A stretch of DNA of 64,000 nucleotides from Berberis thunbergii (taxonomy: Eukaryota; Streptophyta; Magnoliopsida; Ranunculales; Berberidaceae). The notes under the pieces were generated by a model. It ran no database searches. It saw nothing but the letters and a program-made list of their open reading frames with translations, and had not been told where the DNA came from. The stretch's first letter is position 1. Each line of letters begins with the position of its first letter. Below, piece after piece: positions 35,977 through 50,200 of the stretch. The stretch covers positions 124,001-188,000 of the forward strand of contig QNQO01001174.1 of assembly GCA_003290165.1 (NCBI GenBank), written 5' to 3'. The position numbers were made by a program, and so were the translations under genes.

Positions 35977-36265
35977 ATCATAAATTCAAAGATAGTGCAA
36001 AGAGGGAAAACGTATTCACCACATTTCCTTTTGATAGAGCTAAACAATGAAGATACAGCTCATGAGATAACGTGTGAGATATGAGGGCGATGTGAAATTC
36101 CAAAAATGTGTGCAAGAAATGAACGGACAAGCAAATGATTGAGACACCAACTCGTGAAAAGCAGCTGACAACATTAAATACAAGGTAACGATGAAATGGA
36201 AAATTGAACCATCACCAAAGTTAGTGGACACGTCAGCATGCCTACTAATTAAGGGTGGTAGTTAA

Positions 36266-36821
36266 TGATACATCAAAATAGACCAATCATCACGATCGTA
36301 CATGTAGTACAATGACCCATCACGAGGACACAACAAACAACCCACTGGCCAGCTGAAGCCCGATAGAAATAAAATTAATTCCATAGGCCCAGACAAGTCC
36401 CACTTCTAAGGAGGCGTAAGCATGATCCAAGTTCAGACACAGACGAATCAAAATTCAAATCCAAGCCCGTCAAACGTTATCTCATTAAGAAAAAGAACAT
36501 TGCACCAAGAAAGAGTCGTGGAGGGACCTACGCCTCCACGAACGCAACTCCATTAAGGAGGAGACTGTTACAGAAACAACTCCTTCCATTGCGCCTCACA
36601 CGCTTAAGTCGTGCAAAGAGTGAACTAAGACCATTATAAAAGTTAAAGGGAACTCTCGACAACATTATGCAACTTTAATTGAGTTTTATCCAAATTTTCT
36701 TGCTCTTCCAACAAAGTTATTGAATTAATCATCGGTGCCTTCGGCGACAAAAAGTTGTATTTGGCAATCTCACAGTGGTTTTGCAAGTCAAACTCACTGG
36801 AGGACGATTTTGGTCGCATCA
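36266..36821 (+). repeat. right LTR of the gypsy element
   Basis: 556 bp, TGATACATCAAAATAGACC...GGTCGCATCA. It is preceded by the purine-rich AAGGGTGGTAG (36251-36261), in polypurine-tract position. Collinear with the left LTR minus its insertion. Confidence 0.85.
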
Positions 36822-38243
36822 CAAGGTATGTGTGTCCGTGTTAGTGAGCAAGTTTGAACTTTCAATCATAGTTTAGCACTCTAAATATTAATTCTTCTTA
36901 CAATGAAGCATTTAATCATAATAAATTTTGAGATTTTGCTGATTTTTGCGAGGTTTTTCGGATAAACAAATATCATAGATGTGGTAAGCTAATTGAGTTT
37001 AAGTGTGGTTTTTAATTGGTGTGGATTAAACCATTACAAATATATATATTTGTTTCAAAATTTGTATACAAGGTATATGAATGTGTTAGAAATTTGTTAA
37101 AGGAATTTGATTTTTAATTGTTATCTGTATTTTCTCTTGATCTTAAAAAACTACTTTTATGATGGTACATTAAAAGGGTCTGAAAAAAGTATAGAGCAGT
37201 CAATTACGTAGACTTAACGGTTCTATCAGAAAATGAGAGTTAGACCCAAATAAAATTTAATATAATGACCAACCTAAAAAACATACCATTTTCTTTCAAA
37301 TCATTTTTTATTTTTTATTTTTTTGCATATACCTATTTGGTGACTGAATACTTGGGAGCTCTTTATTAAATTCCATTTTTTCCATAATATATTGTCTTCC
37401 CCATTTAGAACTCTTAGAAATATCTCTATCAACAACTTATTTCCATCATTTTTATCTACAATATATGAAGTGTGTTTTCTCCAAACAAAAATAAGCATCA
37501 AACAAATCAAATATAGTTAAAGAAACGTATCCCCCCGTTGCGCTCCATATATTTAAGTCACGCAGGAAATTAACAACGATCATTGTAGAAGGTAAATGAG
37601 ACATTCGACAAATGTATTAATTGAGTTATGTCTAGATTTATCTCCATCTCCAACTTAGTTACTGGCTTAAGTATCGAAATGTCTTTGACAATCTAACATT
37701 TATTTTGCAGGTCATACTTACAGGAGACTGAATTTTAGACGCATCAATAATAATATTAAATGTCATATAAAATTTATGGTCCAATGAACTTACAATTTTT
37801 ATGTTAAACATCATCTACATGATACAAGAATAATTCTGGTATAACCAATATAAAATATGAAAAAAAAATGTAATTTGACCTAATATTCAAACTAAAGTTT
37901 CTATATAAACAAATAATACAAAATCAAGCAAATAAAATTTCAAACAATATATGTTTGATTTAATTTCAAAACATAAAAAACTTTTATTTAGAAGAGTAAT
38001 TTGATTAAATTAATCATAGTAAATATTTAAATAAGTTCAGGATGGGATGAGTGGAATTGAAAATTTCCAATCCGATCCCATCCCACTGTAAATTGGGATG
38101 AGTTTGATCAATTTCAAACGGATAAAAAAAAATCGGGATGGGACCGAGACTGAATCGAGATCGCAATATGGGATGTCCACCCCTACAAACCACCAAAATT
38201 TTATGTAAAAAAGGTTTGCAGCGCGGTGCCTTGTGGGAGTTCC
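36822..38243. other. intergenic with LTR fragment and truncated hAT end
   Basis: 37521-37746 is a truncated copy of the 3' half of the same gypsy LTR (CGTTGCGCTCCATATATTTAAG to GACGCATCA). About 38030-38186 ends CCCACCCCTA and matches the right end of the 38252-38848 hAT element; its left end was not found. The rest is AT-rich, with no gene. Confidence 0.6.
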
Positions 38244-38251
38244 ATAGCATT

Positions 38252-38848
38252 TAAGGGTGGGCACGGGATGAACCTCACTCGGCCTCGTCCCATCCCAAAC
38301 GGTTCCGGTACGGGACGGGATCACCAAAAAATAAAATATTTTGTTTATTTCACATTGATTGTATTCTTTGTTTTCAAATGTAAATACTTGTATTAGCTTT
38401 ACTAGTACTTATATAAAAAGATAGATACATGTGATTGTATATATGAATATGTTTTGCTATGCATTTTTAGCATGTGAACTTTTATAATTTTTTTTAGTAA
38501 ATTGAGCTTTATTGGAATGAATATTATTTGGTATACAACTTGTGTTTTATCTAGAACATGATACATGCATGTGTTGTAATTTTCATGAATAAGATAACAG
38601 TAGAAAACATTTTTTACTAAAAAATAATCCATGTCTTATTATTTTCATGAATAATATCAAAATTATTAATAATAAATGTTTAAAAATCAATTTAGAAGGG
38701 GATTGGATGAGCGGGATTGAGAATCTCCGTCCCTGTTATGTCCCACTCTAGATCGGGACACAGGATTGGGATGAAATTGATCAATCCAAATAAAATTCGA
38801 AGTTTTTTGGAACGAGATCGAGATATTGGTATGGGATGCCCACCTCTA
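38252..38848. mobile_element. non-autonomous hAT-type transposon (TAGGG group)
   Basis: Ends TAAGGGTGGGCACGGGATG and TGCCCACCTCTA. Flanks are ATAGCATT (38244-38251) and ATAGCAGT (38849-38856), alike at 7 of 8. 597 bp, non-coding. Confidence 0.75.
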
Positions 38849-38856
38849 ATAGCAGT

Positions 38857-39404
38857 GTTAAATAGAATAAGCAAAAATAGGCGATACCATTGTTGGAAAT
38901 AATCTATATCACAAACAAAATTGGAGCTATAACCTCTAGTTGATGTACAATTCTATCAGTCTATGCTATATGATCAATTTGCAGGGACTCGGTGGTCATG
39001 GAACACTACTTTCGTAGTTTCGTTAAAGATGATTATGATGAACATTACTTTTGAGCTGGGAGGATCCATGACAGCACGTTGGCAGAATGTCTTGTAGCGG
39101 AAGCTGCTGTTTTGCTGATCCAGGAACAATAGTAGAATAAAGGCTTTATTTTGGGCGATTCAAGATTACTTAACACCATTTTGCATGAAAACAAACGGGA
39201 TCACAGGGCAACCATGAATTGGATGTGGTCTCCTATTATTAGTAGTATTTGACGACTTTTATCTTTCAACTGTAACTGGTAGAGAACGACAATGATATAA
39301 CAACATTAGTGCACTGCGCACCAGTAGTGGTGTACAAGTCCATTCCCCACTTTCCAATTTGATTTATCAACCTTTCGCTAATTCACACCGGGTGCGTATG
39401 TCCC
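38857..39404. other. intergenic, nothing recognised
   Basis: No supported gene or repeat with clear ends. Confidence 0.4.
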
Positions 39405-39407
39405 TTA

Positions 39408-39750
39408 GGGTGTGTTGGTTGCAAGGAATCTTATGTTATGTGAATTCATGAGGGGACCCATACATTTTAGGTTAATTTGAGACATCACTCTACATCCACC
39501 ATTTGATTTTGTGATCAATGGTAGGAATTGAAGTCCCTTAAACATGAAATCACATGTCTTGAGGGATCAAGGAACGTGATTCCATGTTAATGAGACTTTC
39601 ATTCCCACCATTGATTACAAATCAAATAGTAGTTCCCACCATTGATCACAAATCAAATAGTAGATGTGGAGTGATACATTAATTTAACCTAAAATATAGG
39701 TTCCTTCATGAATTTTTATGACATAGAATTCCATGCAACCAAAGACACCC
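39408..39750. mobile_element. Tourist-like MITE (PIF/Harbinger type)
   Basis: Ends GGGTGTGTTGGTTGCAAGGA and, inverted, GGGTGTCTTTGGTTGCATGG. TTA duplication at 39405-39407 and 39751-39753. An internal direct repeat of ACAAATCAAATAGTAG lies near 39628-39665. Non-coding. Confidence 0.8.
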
Positions 39751-39767
39751 TTACTTTACCTTCAAAG

Positions 39768-40760
39768 TAGGGCTGGGCAAGTATGGGTAACCGGCCCAAA
39801 AACTAAAAATCGAAACTCGGCTCGAGAAATTCGAGCCCATGTTTATGAGAACCGAAACCGGACCGAGTTGACCGGGTAACCGATTTACGGGTCGGTCTCG
39901 GTCCCAAGAGCAAAAAAATGCTTCTACAGTAAAAAAAAAAAATACTGGAACCATACAACAAAATTACAAAAAAATTATAGCATACAAAAAAATTTATATC
40001 AAAAAATTACAAAAAAAAATAATACAACAAATTACAAGATGAGATTCAAGATCTGATCTGATCAAGATCTAATATCTGATATATGATCAAGATCTGATCT
40101 GAGATCAGATATGATCTAGGGAAAGGCGGGGTAGGGAGGGGAGAGGGAGGCGGCTCGGCCTTCGCCTTCACTGGGAGTAGGCCTCCGCCTTCCCTGAGAG
40201 AGGGAGCCGGTCGATCTCCGCCTTCCCTGAGAGAGGGAGCCGGTCGATCTCCGCCTCTGCTGTGAGAAAGAAGAGGCGTACGTGGCTTCGCCTCCGCTGT
40301 GAGAAGAGAAGAGGCGTACGCGACTTCGCCTTCCGCTGTGAGAAGGGAGGGGAGAGGGTAGCGGCCTCAGATCGGCTTCCGCCTCCGCTGTGAGAAGAGA
40401 GGGGAGAGGGAAGCAGCCTCAGATCGGCCTCCGCGGCTTTGCTGTGAGAAGAAAGGAGGCGTCCTCGCTGGTTTCCTTCTCTGACTCTCTGTGAATGTCC
40501 TCGCTGGTTTCCTTCGCTGTGAAGTTAGAATTTTTTGAAGTTGAAGGAGTTTGAGGGGAGAGAGAATTACTTGAGTGAAGGAGTCGGGCCGGGCCGGTTA
40601 CTCGATGGGCTTCAGAAATGAAAATCGAGGCCCAGACTAGAAACTTCGGACTGGGCCGGGCTTTTACAATCGAATTTTTCTTAATTAATTAAAATCGATC
40701 CGAACTGATCGATCCGATTGTTGGTTCGGTCCGAATTTCGATCCTAAATGCCCACCCCTA
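39768..40760. mobile_element. non-autonomous hAT-type transposon (TAGGG group) upstream of clathrin gene
   Basis: Perfect 8-bp duplication CTTCAAAG (39760-39767 and 40761-40768). Ends are TAGGGCTGGGCA and TGCCCACCCCTA. 40130-40530 is a GC-rich block of imperfect tandem repeats (CCTGAGAGAGGGAGCCGGTC, then CGCCTCCGCTGTGAGAAG). No transposase. It ends 520 bp before the clathrin start codon. Confidence 0.88.
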
Positions 40761-40768
40761 CTTCAAAG

Positions 40769-41280
40769 TAACGCTGAAACGTCGTTAAAAGCCTTCACAA
40801 CATAGATTGCTAATAAGCCAAATATCAAAGAAGCTCGAGCCGGCATCTGCGCACAACGCAGCCTGGTTCACCTTAGCACGTGCTTCCTCTCATTTTAATC
40901 ATTTTCATATTATTTCCCATTTATAAATATTTCTCTGCTAATTTTATTTTATCTCAGACACTAATTTAATTTTACACATCACTAACAAGAGCGAAATATA
41001 AAATAATAAAGAACACAAAAAAGAAAGAAAGAAACAAAAGCCTTCGCTCTTCTCTCTGTCACTCACTCAACATCGCCCTTCTCTTCTTCAGATCTCTCTC
41101 GCTGCTTCGAGGGTTCGAAAAAGCGATTCGTTTCGTTCGTTCGCTGCTTCAGATCTCGCAGCGATCGGAACCACAACTAGTTACAGTGCTCGTCCTCTCT
41201 TACTGAAACCCTAATTTTGAACCCTCGATTTTGAGGGTTTTCGAGTCGACTCTCCGATTTGATTCAGCGATCTAGTGGTC
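40769..41280 (+). promoter_or_regulatory. clathrin heavy chain promoter and 5' leader
   Basis: A TATA-like TTATAAATA lies at 40921-40929. A pyrimidine-rich stretch (41040-41110: CTTCGCTCTTCTCTCTGTC and similar) is typical of the leader of a highly expressed plant gene. The start site is inferred only. Confidence 0.4.
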
Positions 41281-44200
41281 ATGGCGGCCGCAAATGCTCC
41301 GATCACCATGCGAGAGACTCTCACGGTGACTGACTCTTCTATTCTTTTATTGAATATTGTTCAGTAGCTCTATTTTTTGTATCAGTTGCTAAAAATAATT
41401 TTATTCGATCTGATTCTCGATTGATTCACTCTTGAACTTCGAATTCAGTTAAGTTTTGGTGAATTTTTGAGTCAAGATTTGATGATTGTCTCGATCATGA
41501 CAGATCTGTAGTATAAGTCAAGATCTGATTAGTTCAATCTAAGTTTTTTCAACTCAATTATACAATTAAATGCTGAAAGATGTTTCGTAATCCGATTCAT
41601 TGTGTTTGCAGCTTCCGAGCGTTGGAATCAATCCGCAGTTTATCACCTTCACTCATGTTACAATGGAATCTGAGAAGTATATGTGTGTTCGGGAGACTTC
41701 GCCACAGAACAGTGTTGTGATAATTGACATGAACATGCCTATGCAGCCATTGAGAAGACCTATCACTGCCGATTCGGCCTTGATGAACCCAAATTCAAGA
41801 ATTCTTGCTCTTAAAGGTTTGGAGTTTCTTATTGCGATTAATAGTGTCCATATTTTCTATGAATTCGCGGTATCTAATGAATGCACAGAGTCAGTAGGTA
41901 CTCTAATCGAATTATTAGTAGATGATTCAATATTTTAGTTACATTAACAATGCCTTGCATTTATCTTGTTCATCTCTGCAATCTGTTTTCAAACTCAGCA
42001 TTTACGTGATTTGTAATGTACATGTACACCTCGTTACTGGTACCATGAGCAAAATTTTTGGCTAGAAGAGTGAAAGAACCAAAAATATTCCATTTATGTA
42101 ATGCGGATTGTAAGTCGTTGATTAATTAGCTGATATTAAATTGGTGATTAATCTCTTCTCGCTAGTAGAGCGTTATATTTTTGAATTAATGGTTTGAATA
42201 ATTCCTTGGCCGAGTAATCGGCGAATATTTGCTAATTTAACTATTAATCACGATTAATCTCTTTCAAAAGTCACCAATTAATTGGTCCATAGCAATGTAA
42301 AAAAAATCGTTTTTTCCCCCTAACCTCATTGAGAGAACAACCAAATGAATGATAAGCAAAACTAAAGAATATTGCACCTTTGACATTGAATTCTTTATTT
42401 TGTTATAATTTGCTTTAAAATGTGACAACTGATGTTCACTACTTAAATACACATTTTTTTAGAATTAAACACATTACTTAGAAGGATAAAGAAAATATGT
42501 TTATAAAATATAGGCTGATTAATCCCGATTAATTTCATATCGCTCATTAGGGTCCAATTAATAATTGAGATTCACAAATGACAAGTGACCTTTGCAATTG
42601 GGAGGGATGGGAAACTTAAGAAGATGTGACTCAATTTGCCATCTACTAGGCGTTCTAAACGCAGTGATTAGTGATAATATCGATTTTGTTCACATTACAT
42701 ATAAAAGCAGATTACCATACTTTCTAAGTGTTGAAATTTTGTTTTTGTTTGAAGCTCAACTTCAAGGAACCGCGCAAGATCACTTGCAAATATTCAACAT
42801 TGAAGCAAAGGCAAAAATGAAGTCTCATCAGATGCCTGAGCAGGTTATAATTGCATCCTGTTTACTTTTCTGTCATAAAAGTATCGTAGTTTTTTTGTTG
42901 CAATAAGGCTAATTTTTACTTATTTGTTGTCATTCGTCCAGGTTGTCTTTTGGAAATGGATTACCCCAAAGATGTTGGGTTTGGTCACTCAAACGGCAGT
43001 ATATCATTGGTCAATTGAAGGTAGATATTTGGTTTGCCTTTTGATAACCAAATTTTTTTCTTTAGTGTTTTATTCGCAATTTCTGAATTGAATTCTGTCA
43101 TGATATATGTTTGCATGGTGTTTATCCAGGCGAATCACAACCTGTTAAGATATTCGAAAGAACAGCTAATTTGGCGAATAATCAAATTATCAACTACCGA
43201 TGTGATCCAACAGAGAAGTGGTTAGTCTTGATTGGAATTGCTCCTGGCTCACCTGAGGTGTGTGTTAACCTTATAGATCATGTATTTCCGTTACTTTTTT
43301 TTAGCCAAACCAATCATTCATATATTGTTTATTGTTACATCCTAACCGACTACTCCACCTGACATTATTCGTCTTCCATACATCTAATTTGATTGATTGT
43401 TGACTGCCGAAAAAGTGAAAAAGTTACACATTATAAATTAAGTAATTAGCAACATACACATTTTCTTAAACATCGAAAGTTTTCCCTGATGTTGTGGTGG
43501 ACATTTTTGTTAGGAGTTTTGAATTTGACTTCGAGCTTTATGCATGGAATACTTCTAGAAAGAAAAAGCTATTACCTGACAATCTAAATGCGCTAATACA
43601 TACTCTGCTCTTTCTTTTCCAGGAAAGGAGCATTTAAGTGATTTTAAAATGATTTTTGTGTTGTTTTGCTACAAGATCGTTACATGAGTTGTTTGCCAGA
43701 TCTAATTGGGTTACCACAGTCAGGGATGTGGAGTTGTAAGCGAGCATCATTAGTCTGATCTGTCAATTGGTGTTTAAGCACCTCACAATTACACATCTTC
43801 ATCGATAATCATCGTTTTTGGTTTACTGTAAAGAATGGTTTCATTGTTGTTTTCATGCTTATATGTTGACTACATACTAGAGTTGTAAAGAAAAATCCAT
43901 GCATGGTCCATTGAGTTGGAAATGGATGAATATCGCTTATCGGTTTTGTTGATCCGAATCTCGCATCATAATGATAATATATTCTAGTGAATTATTGTAC
44001 ACTAATCGATGCCCTAAACCGTTGTAGAGATCGGTGCTAGGAGGCTTAATCAAAATTTTTTCTTTTGTTCTTTGATAGGATATCATATGAATTTTCATCA
44101 ACATGTTCCTTTTTTATTTCTAGTTGTGTGAAGCAATGTGCCAGTTCTTAAGAGATGAAGACAACTTCAGTTTGAGATTACGGTTGCAAAATTTTGTCAC

Positions 44201-47200
44201 ATGTCATCCACTATTAATGTGCTTTCCATTGTTTTTGTATATATTAGGACTGTTGTAATCTAAATCATTATTTTGTATCTAAATTTCTCACTTTCTCAGT
44301 GCTGCACTTTATCACAATTGTTTTGTGCTTTCCCTAATCTCATCAAACTATCATGAAAGGTTGTTTACTTGTAATATATACAGTATGTCATTAATTTTTA
44401 GATCCTGATTCTCAAATTCAATGGTATGGTATTTTTCTGGTAGCATTCACTACTGTACTCTAATTTGTTTTTCATTTGTTAAACTCAATTGCAGAGGCCT
44501 CAACTAGTTAAGGGGAACATGCAACTTTTCTCTGTGGATCAGCAGCGTAGTCAGGCTCTTGAAGCACATGCAGCATCGTTTGCTTCATTCAAGGTGCGAC
44601 ATGTTTCTTTCTTTCATTTTTTTTGCTTTTTAATTTTGATTGTATTTTTCCTATTGACACTATATTCTTTTTGGCATTATGCTCAGGTCCCTGTGAATGA
44701 AAACCCTTCTACGCTAATCTGCTTTGCCTCAAAGACTTCTAATGCTGGACAACTTACGTCAAAGTTGCACGTGATTGAGCTTGGTGCCCAGCCAGGTTAT
44801 TATATATTTTCCGTGTCTCTTATTTAGGCAATGGATAACCATTGTGTACTCCTTATTATCCATGATTAAATAACACTCTCCCCTTTTGTTTCTCGTGCAT
44901 TTCTTGTGTTTACTTATTTTGTTAAGTTTGGTGCTGATTTTTTGAATTTGATATGCAGGGAAGCCAGGCTTTTCAAAGAAACAAGCAGACCTTTTCTTCC
45001 CGCCAGATTTTGCTGATGACTTTCCTGTATCAATGCAGGTAGCATTTTAACTAGTTCGCTCGTGTCAACTACCTGTTAACTTTTTACTCGAGTATCAAAT
45101 TTAACATTTTGCTTTTTTATTTGGACAGATATCACACAAGTACAGTTTGATATATGTGATCACAAAGCTTGGACTTCTGTTTGTGTATGACCTGGAGACC
45201 GCTACAGCTGTATATAGAAACCGAATTAGTCCGGATCCTATATTTCTGACAACAGAGGCTACATCTGTAGGAGGTTTCTATGCCGTCAATAGGCGAGGAC
45301 AAGTGTTACTTGCCACTGTAAATGAAGCAACCATTGTGCCATTTGTCAGCGGCCAAGTAAGTTTTATAGATTTACCTTTTTAGTTACTAACATAGCAACT
45401 GAAATGTATTTCTCACGAGTGTGCTCTTGCAACTGCTATAGCTAAACAATTTGGAGCTTGCTGTTAGTCTTGCAAAAAGAGGAAACCTTCCTGGGGCAGA
45501 GAATTTGGTACGTCTGGAATTTTTTTCATCTTTTACTTTGATACCAATCCTCATGAGTTACTTTTTTGAAGTGCAAAATGCAAGTGCAGGTATTCCTTTT
45601 GGCATCATACAAGTGTTATTGACTTAACTTCTATGTCTCAGGTTGTTCAAAGATTTCAGGAGTTGTTCTCTCAAACCAAATATAAGGAAGCTGCTGAGCT
45701 TGCTGCCGATTCTCCTCAAGGAATCCTTCGTACCCCTGACACTGTTACAAAATTTCAGGTATTTGATTGTCACATTAACCCCCTAAATCTAATGAAAACC
45801 AAGAAAGGCAGGCAGGCACTGTTACAACATCCATGTGTTATTTGTATTTTTCAAAATATTTTGTGAACTTGGGCTCTTAGCGTGCATGATGTAGTGTTAA
45901 TACCTTTTATTATTTTGATGTAGTGTTTCCTTCCTATTTCTTATCTTATGTATTGATATCCTGGGAGCAGAAAAGAAGCATGGCATATGATTGGTCTTTG
46001 ATATTCACCTTTCCTTTTGCAGAGTGTTCCTGTGCAAGCTGGGCAAACTCCACCATTGTTGCAGTACTTTGGGACATTGTTAACTAAAGGAAAACTCAAT
46101 GCATTTGAGTCTTTGGAATTATCTCGTTTAGTTGTGAATCAGAACAAAAAGAATCTTTTGGAGAACTGGTTGGCTGAGGATAAACTTGAATGCAGTGAGG
46201 AACTCGGAGATCTTGTCAAGGTATGGTTAGGAATCTAATATTGAATGACATTCTGCTTTACAGTTTCAGTTATGTCAAAACAATTCTAATCTGAATATTC
46301 AATACTGGACTTTGATCCAGACTTTGAGCTATTTTCCTAATTTAACGTCGCTATCTTTGTTTGTTTTGTAGACTGTTGACAACGATCTTGCTTTGAAAAT
46401 ATATATAAAGGCAAGGGCTACTCCAAAAGTTGTTGCAGCTTTTGCTGAACGAAGGGAGTTTGACAAGATTTTGATTTACTCGAAGCAGGTACTTCCTATA
46501 TTTTTGTGTTCCAGTCTTTGGTTGACATTGTTTCTGGAATTTGTTATTTTTGCTGATGTTTGGTTAAATGCAGGTTGGGTATACACCCGATTACCTATTT
46601 CTACTACAAACAATCCTCAGATCAGATCCCCAGGTATTTTGCAATTTCTGATGCATGTAAATTTTGCTGTTAAGCCATCTTAAATAAACATGATCAACAT
46701 TCTAGGATACAGCGTGTTTAAATTATTCATGGTGTGTTGGGGCAATCATCAAATCTTAGTTCATTTTCAAATTTCATGGACTTGTGCTGCTATGTTTATC
46801 AAGTAAATGCTAAAAGCAGGCAGTTATATGGAGCTATGTTTAGCTTTTGAATGTTTTTACTTGAGAGAAGTAAATTAAGTTCACAACCAGTTCTTCAACC
46901 TTGTGTCTTATTTGGAATTTGTTTGTATTCACGTAGTTATTCATTGATATAGTTTTCTAATTTTCTAGATCAGTAGGCTTCCATATAATAACAAAGAAAA
47001 ATTATGCCGAAATTCTGGGATTTGATTGGACTATTCTCATGTTTCCATTGGATCCCTATGTCTTTTCATAGTTGAGGTTGGACAGTTGGCTTGAAGCACG
47101 CATGAGTTACACTTTACACAGAGCTGCCATGGCAGACTCGTATTTGTAGTTTCATGCTAGTAGTAAACTTATCAGAAGGCGTCTGATTGGGACCATCCTC

Positions 47201-50200
47201 TTTTTAGTTAGTCTTTTGTCTCTTTGATATAGCAACCAAAAATACTCGGATTGTCATGAACCTCTTAATTCTTTTTAGACAAACAACTCCAGTCATCTCC
47301 GATCTATCCAGACAAAAAACACGGTCAGAAATTTTAGTGTGCTTATTTGTTATATTCATTTAATGGGTTTTAACTTTTATTAGATGTTCAACCATGATGC
47401 ATTAGCATTGCCAATATGCCATTGTATCGTGCTATTCTTGTTGCGAGTTTGTTGTGTAATTATTACTGCTCTGGCATATGTTTAGTGGTATACCCTGCAT
47501 TATTTCCAGGTCAACACTTTTTAGAAAGGACATTTCGATTTAGAATTTGACACTTCATACTTTTGTGAGGGTAACCTGCCGCTAATTTCTGAATGACACG
47601 CTCTGTTTCTGAATTAATGAATTTTTTCAATCAAGCAGGGAGCTGTAAATTTTGCTCTTATGATGTCACAAATGGAGGGCGGTTGTCCGGTGGACTACAA
47701 CACAATAACTGACCTCTTCCTTCAGGTTCAACTTTGTTACCATCGTCATAATATGTTAGGACTTTCAGTTCATATTGGGTGCAACCATAGTGGAGTAAGC
47801 TGCATGCACTAGAACTCCATCGATGGGGTTTGTGGTCATGCCGTATATATAATTATCATTTATATATATTATTGTATTCTTTTGTTGTCTGGCACAGAGA
47901 AACTTGATTCGTGAAGCGACGGCCTTTCTTTTGGATGTGTTGAAGCCAGATTTACCAGAGCATGGTTTTCTGCAAACAAAGGTTGATATAGTTTTTCAAT
48001 GAATTTATTATGGTGTATGTTCTTTCGTTCAACCCAAGTCAACATTAAATTTTCCTTCTATGCAGGTCTTGGAGATCAATCTAGTGACATTTCCAAATGT
48101 AGCTGATGCCATATTGGCCAATGGAATGTTCAGTCACTATGACCGTCCTAGAATAGCACAGCTCTGTGAAAAGGCTGGTCTTTATATCCGTGCTCTTCAG
48201 GTATTTGATTTACATTTGTATTCGGGTAAAACCTTTTGTTATGGTGTAAGATGTTTATTCTTTGTTTGTGTGCCTCCCTGCAGCATTACACTGAGTTATC
48301 GGATATTAAACGTGTCATTGTGAATACTCATGCAATTGAGCCCCAGGTTTGTAAAGTTTAATACTCATACTTTGGCTTGAGAGTAGTGCATGTAATGTTA
48401 TTCTAAAATATGGGTGTTGTCCAGTCACTTGTAGAGTTCTTTGGAACCCTTTCCAGGGATTGGGCATTGGAATGTATGAAGGACCTTTTACTGGTTAATT
48501 TGAGAGGAAATCTTCAGATCATCGTGCAGGTACTTGTCGCTTACCTGCTTTCTTTATATGCTAGGTTTAGTTTTATCTTTTTAACTTAATGAAAAATGTT
48601 TTTATGCAGGCTGCCAAAGAGTACTCTGAGCAGTTGGGTGTTGAGTCATGTATAAAACTCTTTGAGCAATTCAAATCCTATGAAGGTTTATATTTTTTCT
48701 TGGGGTCGTATTTGAGCTCCAGGTATTTTTTTAGTAACTACTGCCCTCCCCTTTTCCAGTACACTCACTTCTTTTTCCTGATTCTCACCGGTCATTTTCC
48801 TGGTACAGTGAGGATCCTGACATTCATTTTAAGTATATTGAAGCTGCTGCGAAAACTGGACAAATCAAAGAGGTCGAGCGTGTCACAAGAGAGTCAAGTT
48901 TTTATGACGCGGAGAAGACCAAGAACTTTTTAATGGAAGCCAAGCTTCCAGATGCTCGCCCTCTGATTAATGTATGCGACCGTTTTGGTTTTGTTCCTGA
49001 TCTGACACACTACCTGTACACCAACAATATGCTTCGATACATTGAAGGCTATGTCCAGAAGGTGAGTTTCCTTATTTTGATGATATGTGTTGTTTTGCGG
49101 CATGTATTGAAGTTTGTGTGGTATTATGATATTTAGTCCTTTCTGGCTTTACTATGTATTTAAGAGAATTAATAGGAAAGCGTCGTCTCGTTCATTGCTT
49201 TGTAGGTCAATCCAGGAAATGCCCCATTAGTTGTAGGACAGTTGCTCGATGATGAGTGCCCTGAAGATTTCATCAAGGGCCTTATCCTTTCTGTCCGTTC
49301 TCTCCTTCCTGTGGAGCCCCTTGTGGACGAATGTGAAAAGAGGTGTCGTCTTGCTCATTTCCTCCGCCTTTCCATCTGTTTTTGTTTTATTTCATGCCTC
49401 ATATTCTCTTGTTGGTTGCAGGAATCGACTCCGACTACTCACCCAGTTCTTGGAGCATCTTGTAAGTGAAGGAAGCCAAGATGTACATGTGCACAACGCT
49501 CTGGGTAAAATTATCATTGACAGTAATAACAATCCTGAGCATTTTCTCACCACCAACCCCTACTATGATCCTCGAGTGGTGGGCAAATATTGTGAAAAAC
49601 GGGACCCCACCTTGGCAGTTGTTGCTTATCGTAGAGGGCAGTGTGATGATGAACTTATCAATGTCACTAATAAGAACTCCTTGTTCAAGCTACAGGCCAG
49701 GTATGTATTTATGTTGTATGCGAATTTGAACGTTTTATCTAATCAAGCAACTCTGTTGATACACCTTTTACCCATTCATTTTACCTTTACAGATATGTAG
49801 TGGAAAGGATGGAATCTGACCTGTGGGAAAAAGTGTTGGACCCTGAGAATGAGTATAGAAGACAGCTTATTGATCAAGTTGTATCAACTGCTTTGCCTGA
49901 AAGCAAGAGCCCCGAACAAGTTTCTGCAGCTGTTAAAGCTTTCATGACTGCTGATCTTCCACATGAACTAATTGAGCTTCTTGAAAAGATTGTGCTTCAA
50001 AACTCTGCTTTCAGTGGGAACTTCAATCTGCAGAATCTGTTAATCCTAACAGCTATCAAGGCAGATGCATCAAGAGTTATGGATTACATCAACAGATTGG
50101 ACAACTTTGACGGTCCTGCAGTTGGGGAGGTGGCTGTGGAAGCCCAATTGTATGAAGAAGCTTTTGCCATTTTCAAAAAGTTTAACTTGAATGTCCAGGC

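Larger units (their letters stand above)
27509..36821 (+). mobile_element. degenerate Ty3/gypsy element (Tat-lineage-like): LTR, gag, no pol, antisense ORF, LTR
   Basis: Two LTRs, TGATA...GCATCA, enclose a gag remnant (29637-30555), a 70-bp minisatellite and an antisense ORF region (33598-35976 minus) resembling the 'transposase, putative, gypsy type' proteins. Directly after the left LTR is GTTTGACGTCGTCCGTCGGG, like the TTTGGCGCCGTCCGTGGGG primer-binding site of Tat/Athila elements. Reverse transcriptase and integrase are absent. A hAT element interrupts the left LTR and a probable solo LTR interrupts the body. I could not match flanking 5-bp duplications (AGTGA against CAAGG). Confidence 0.75.
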
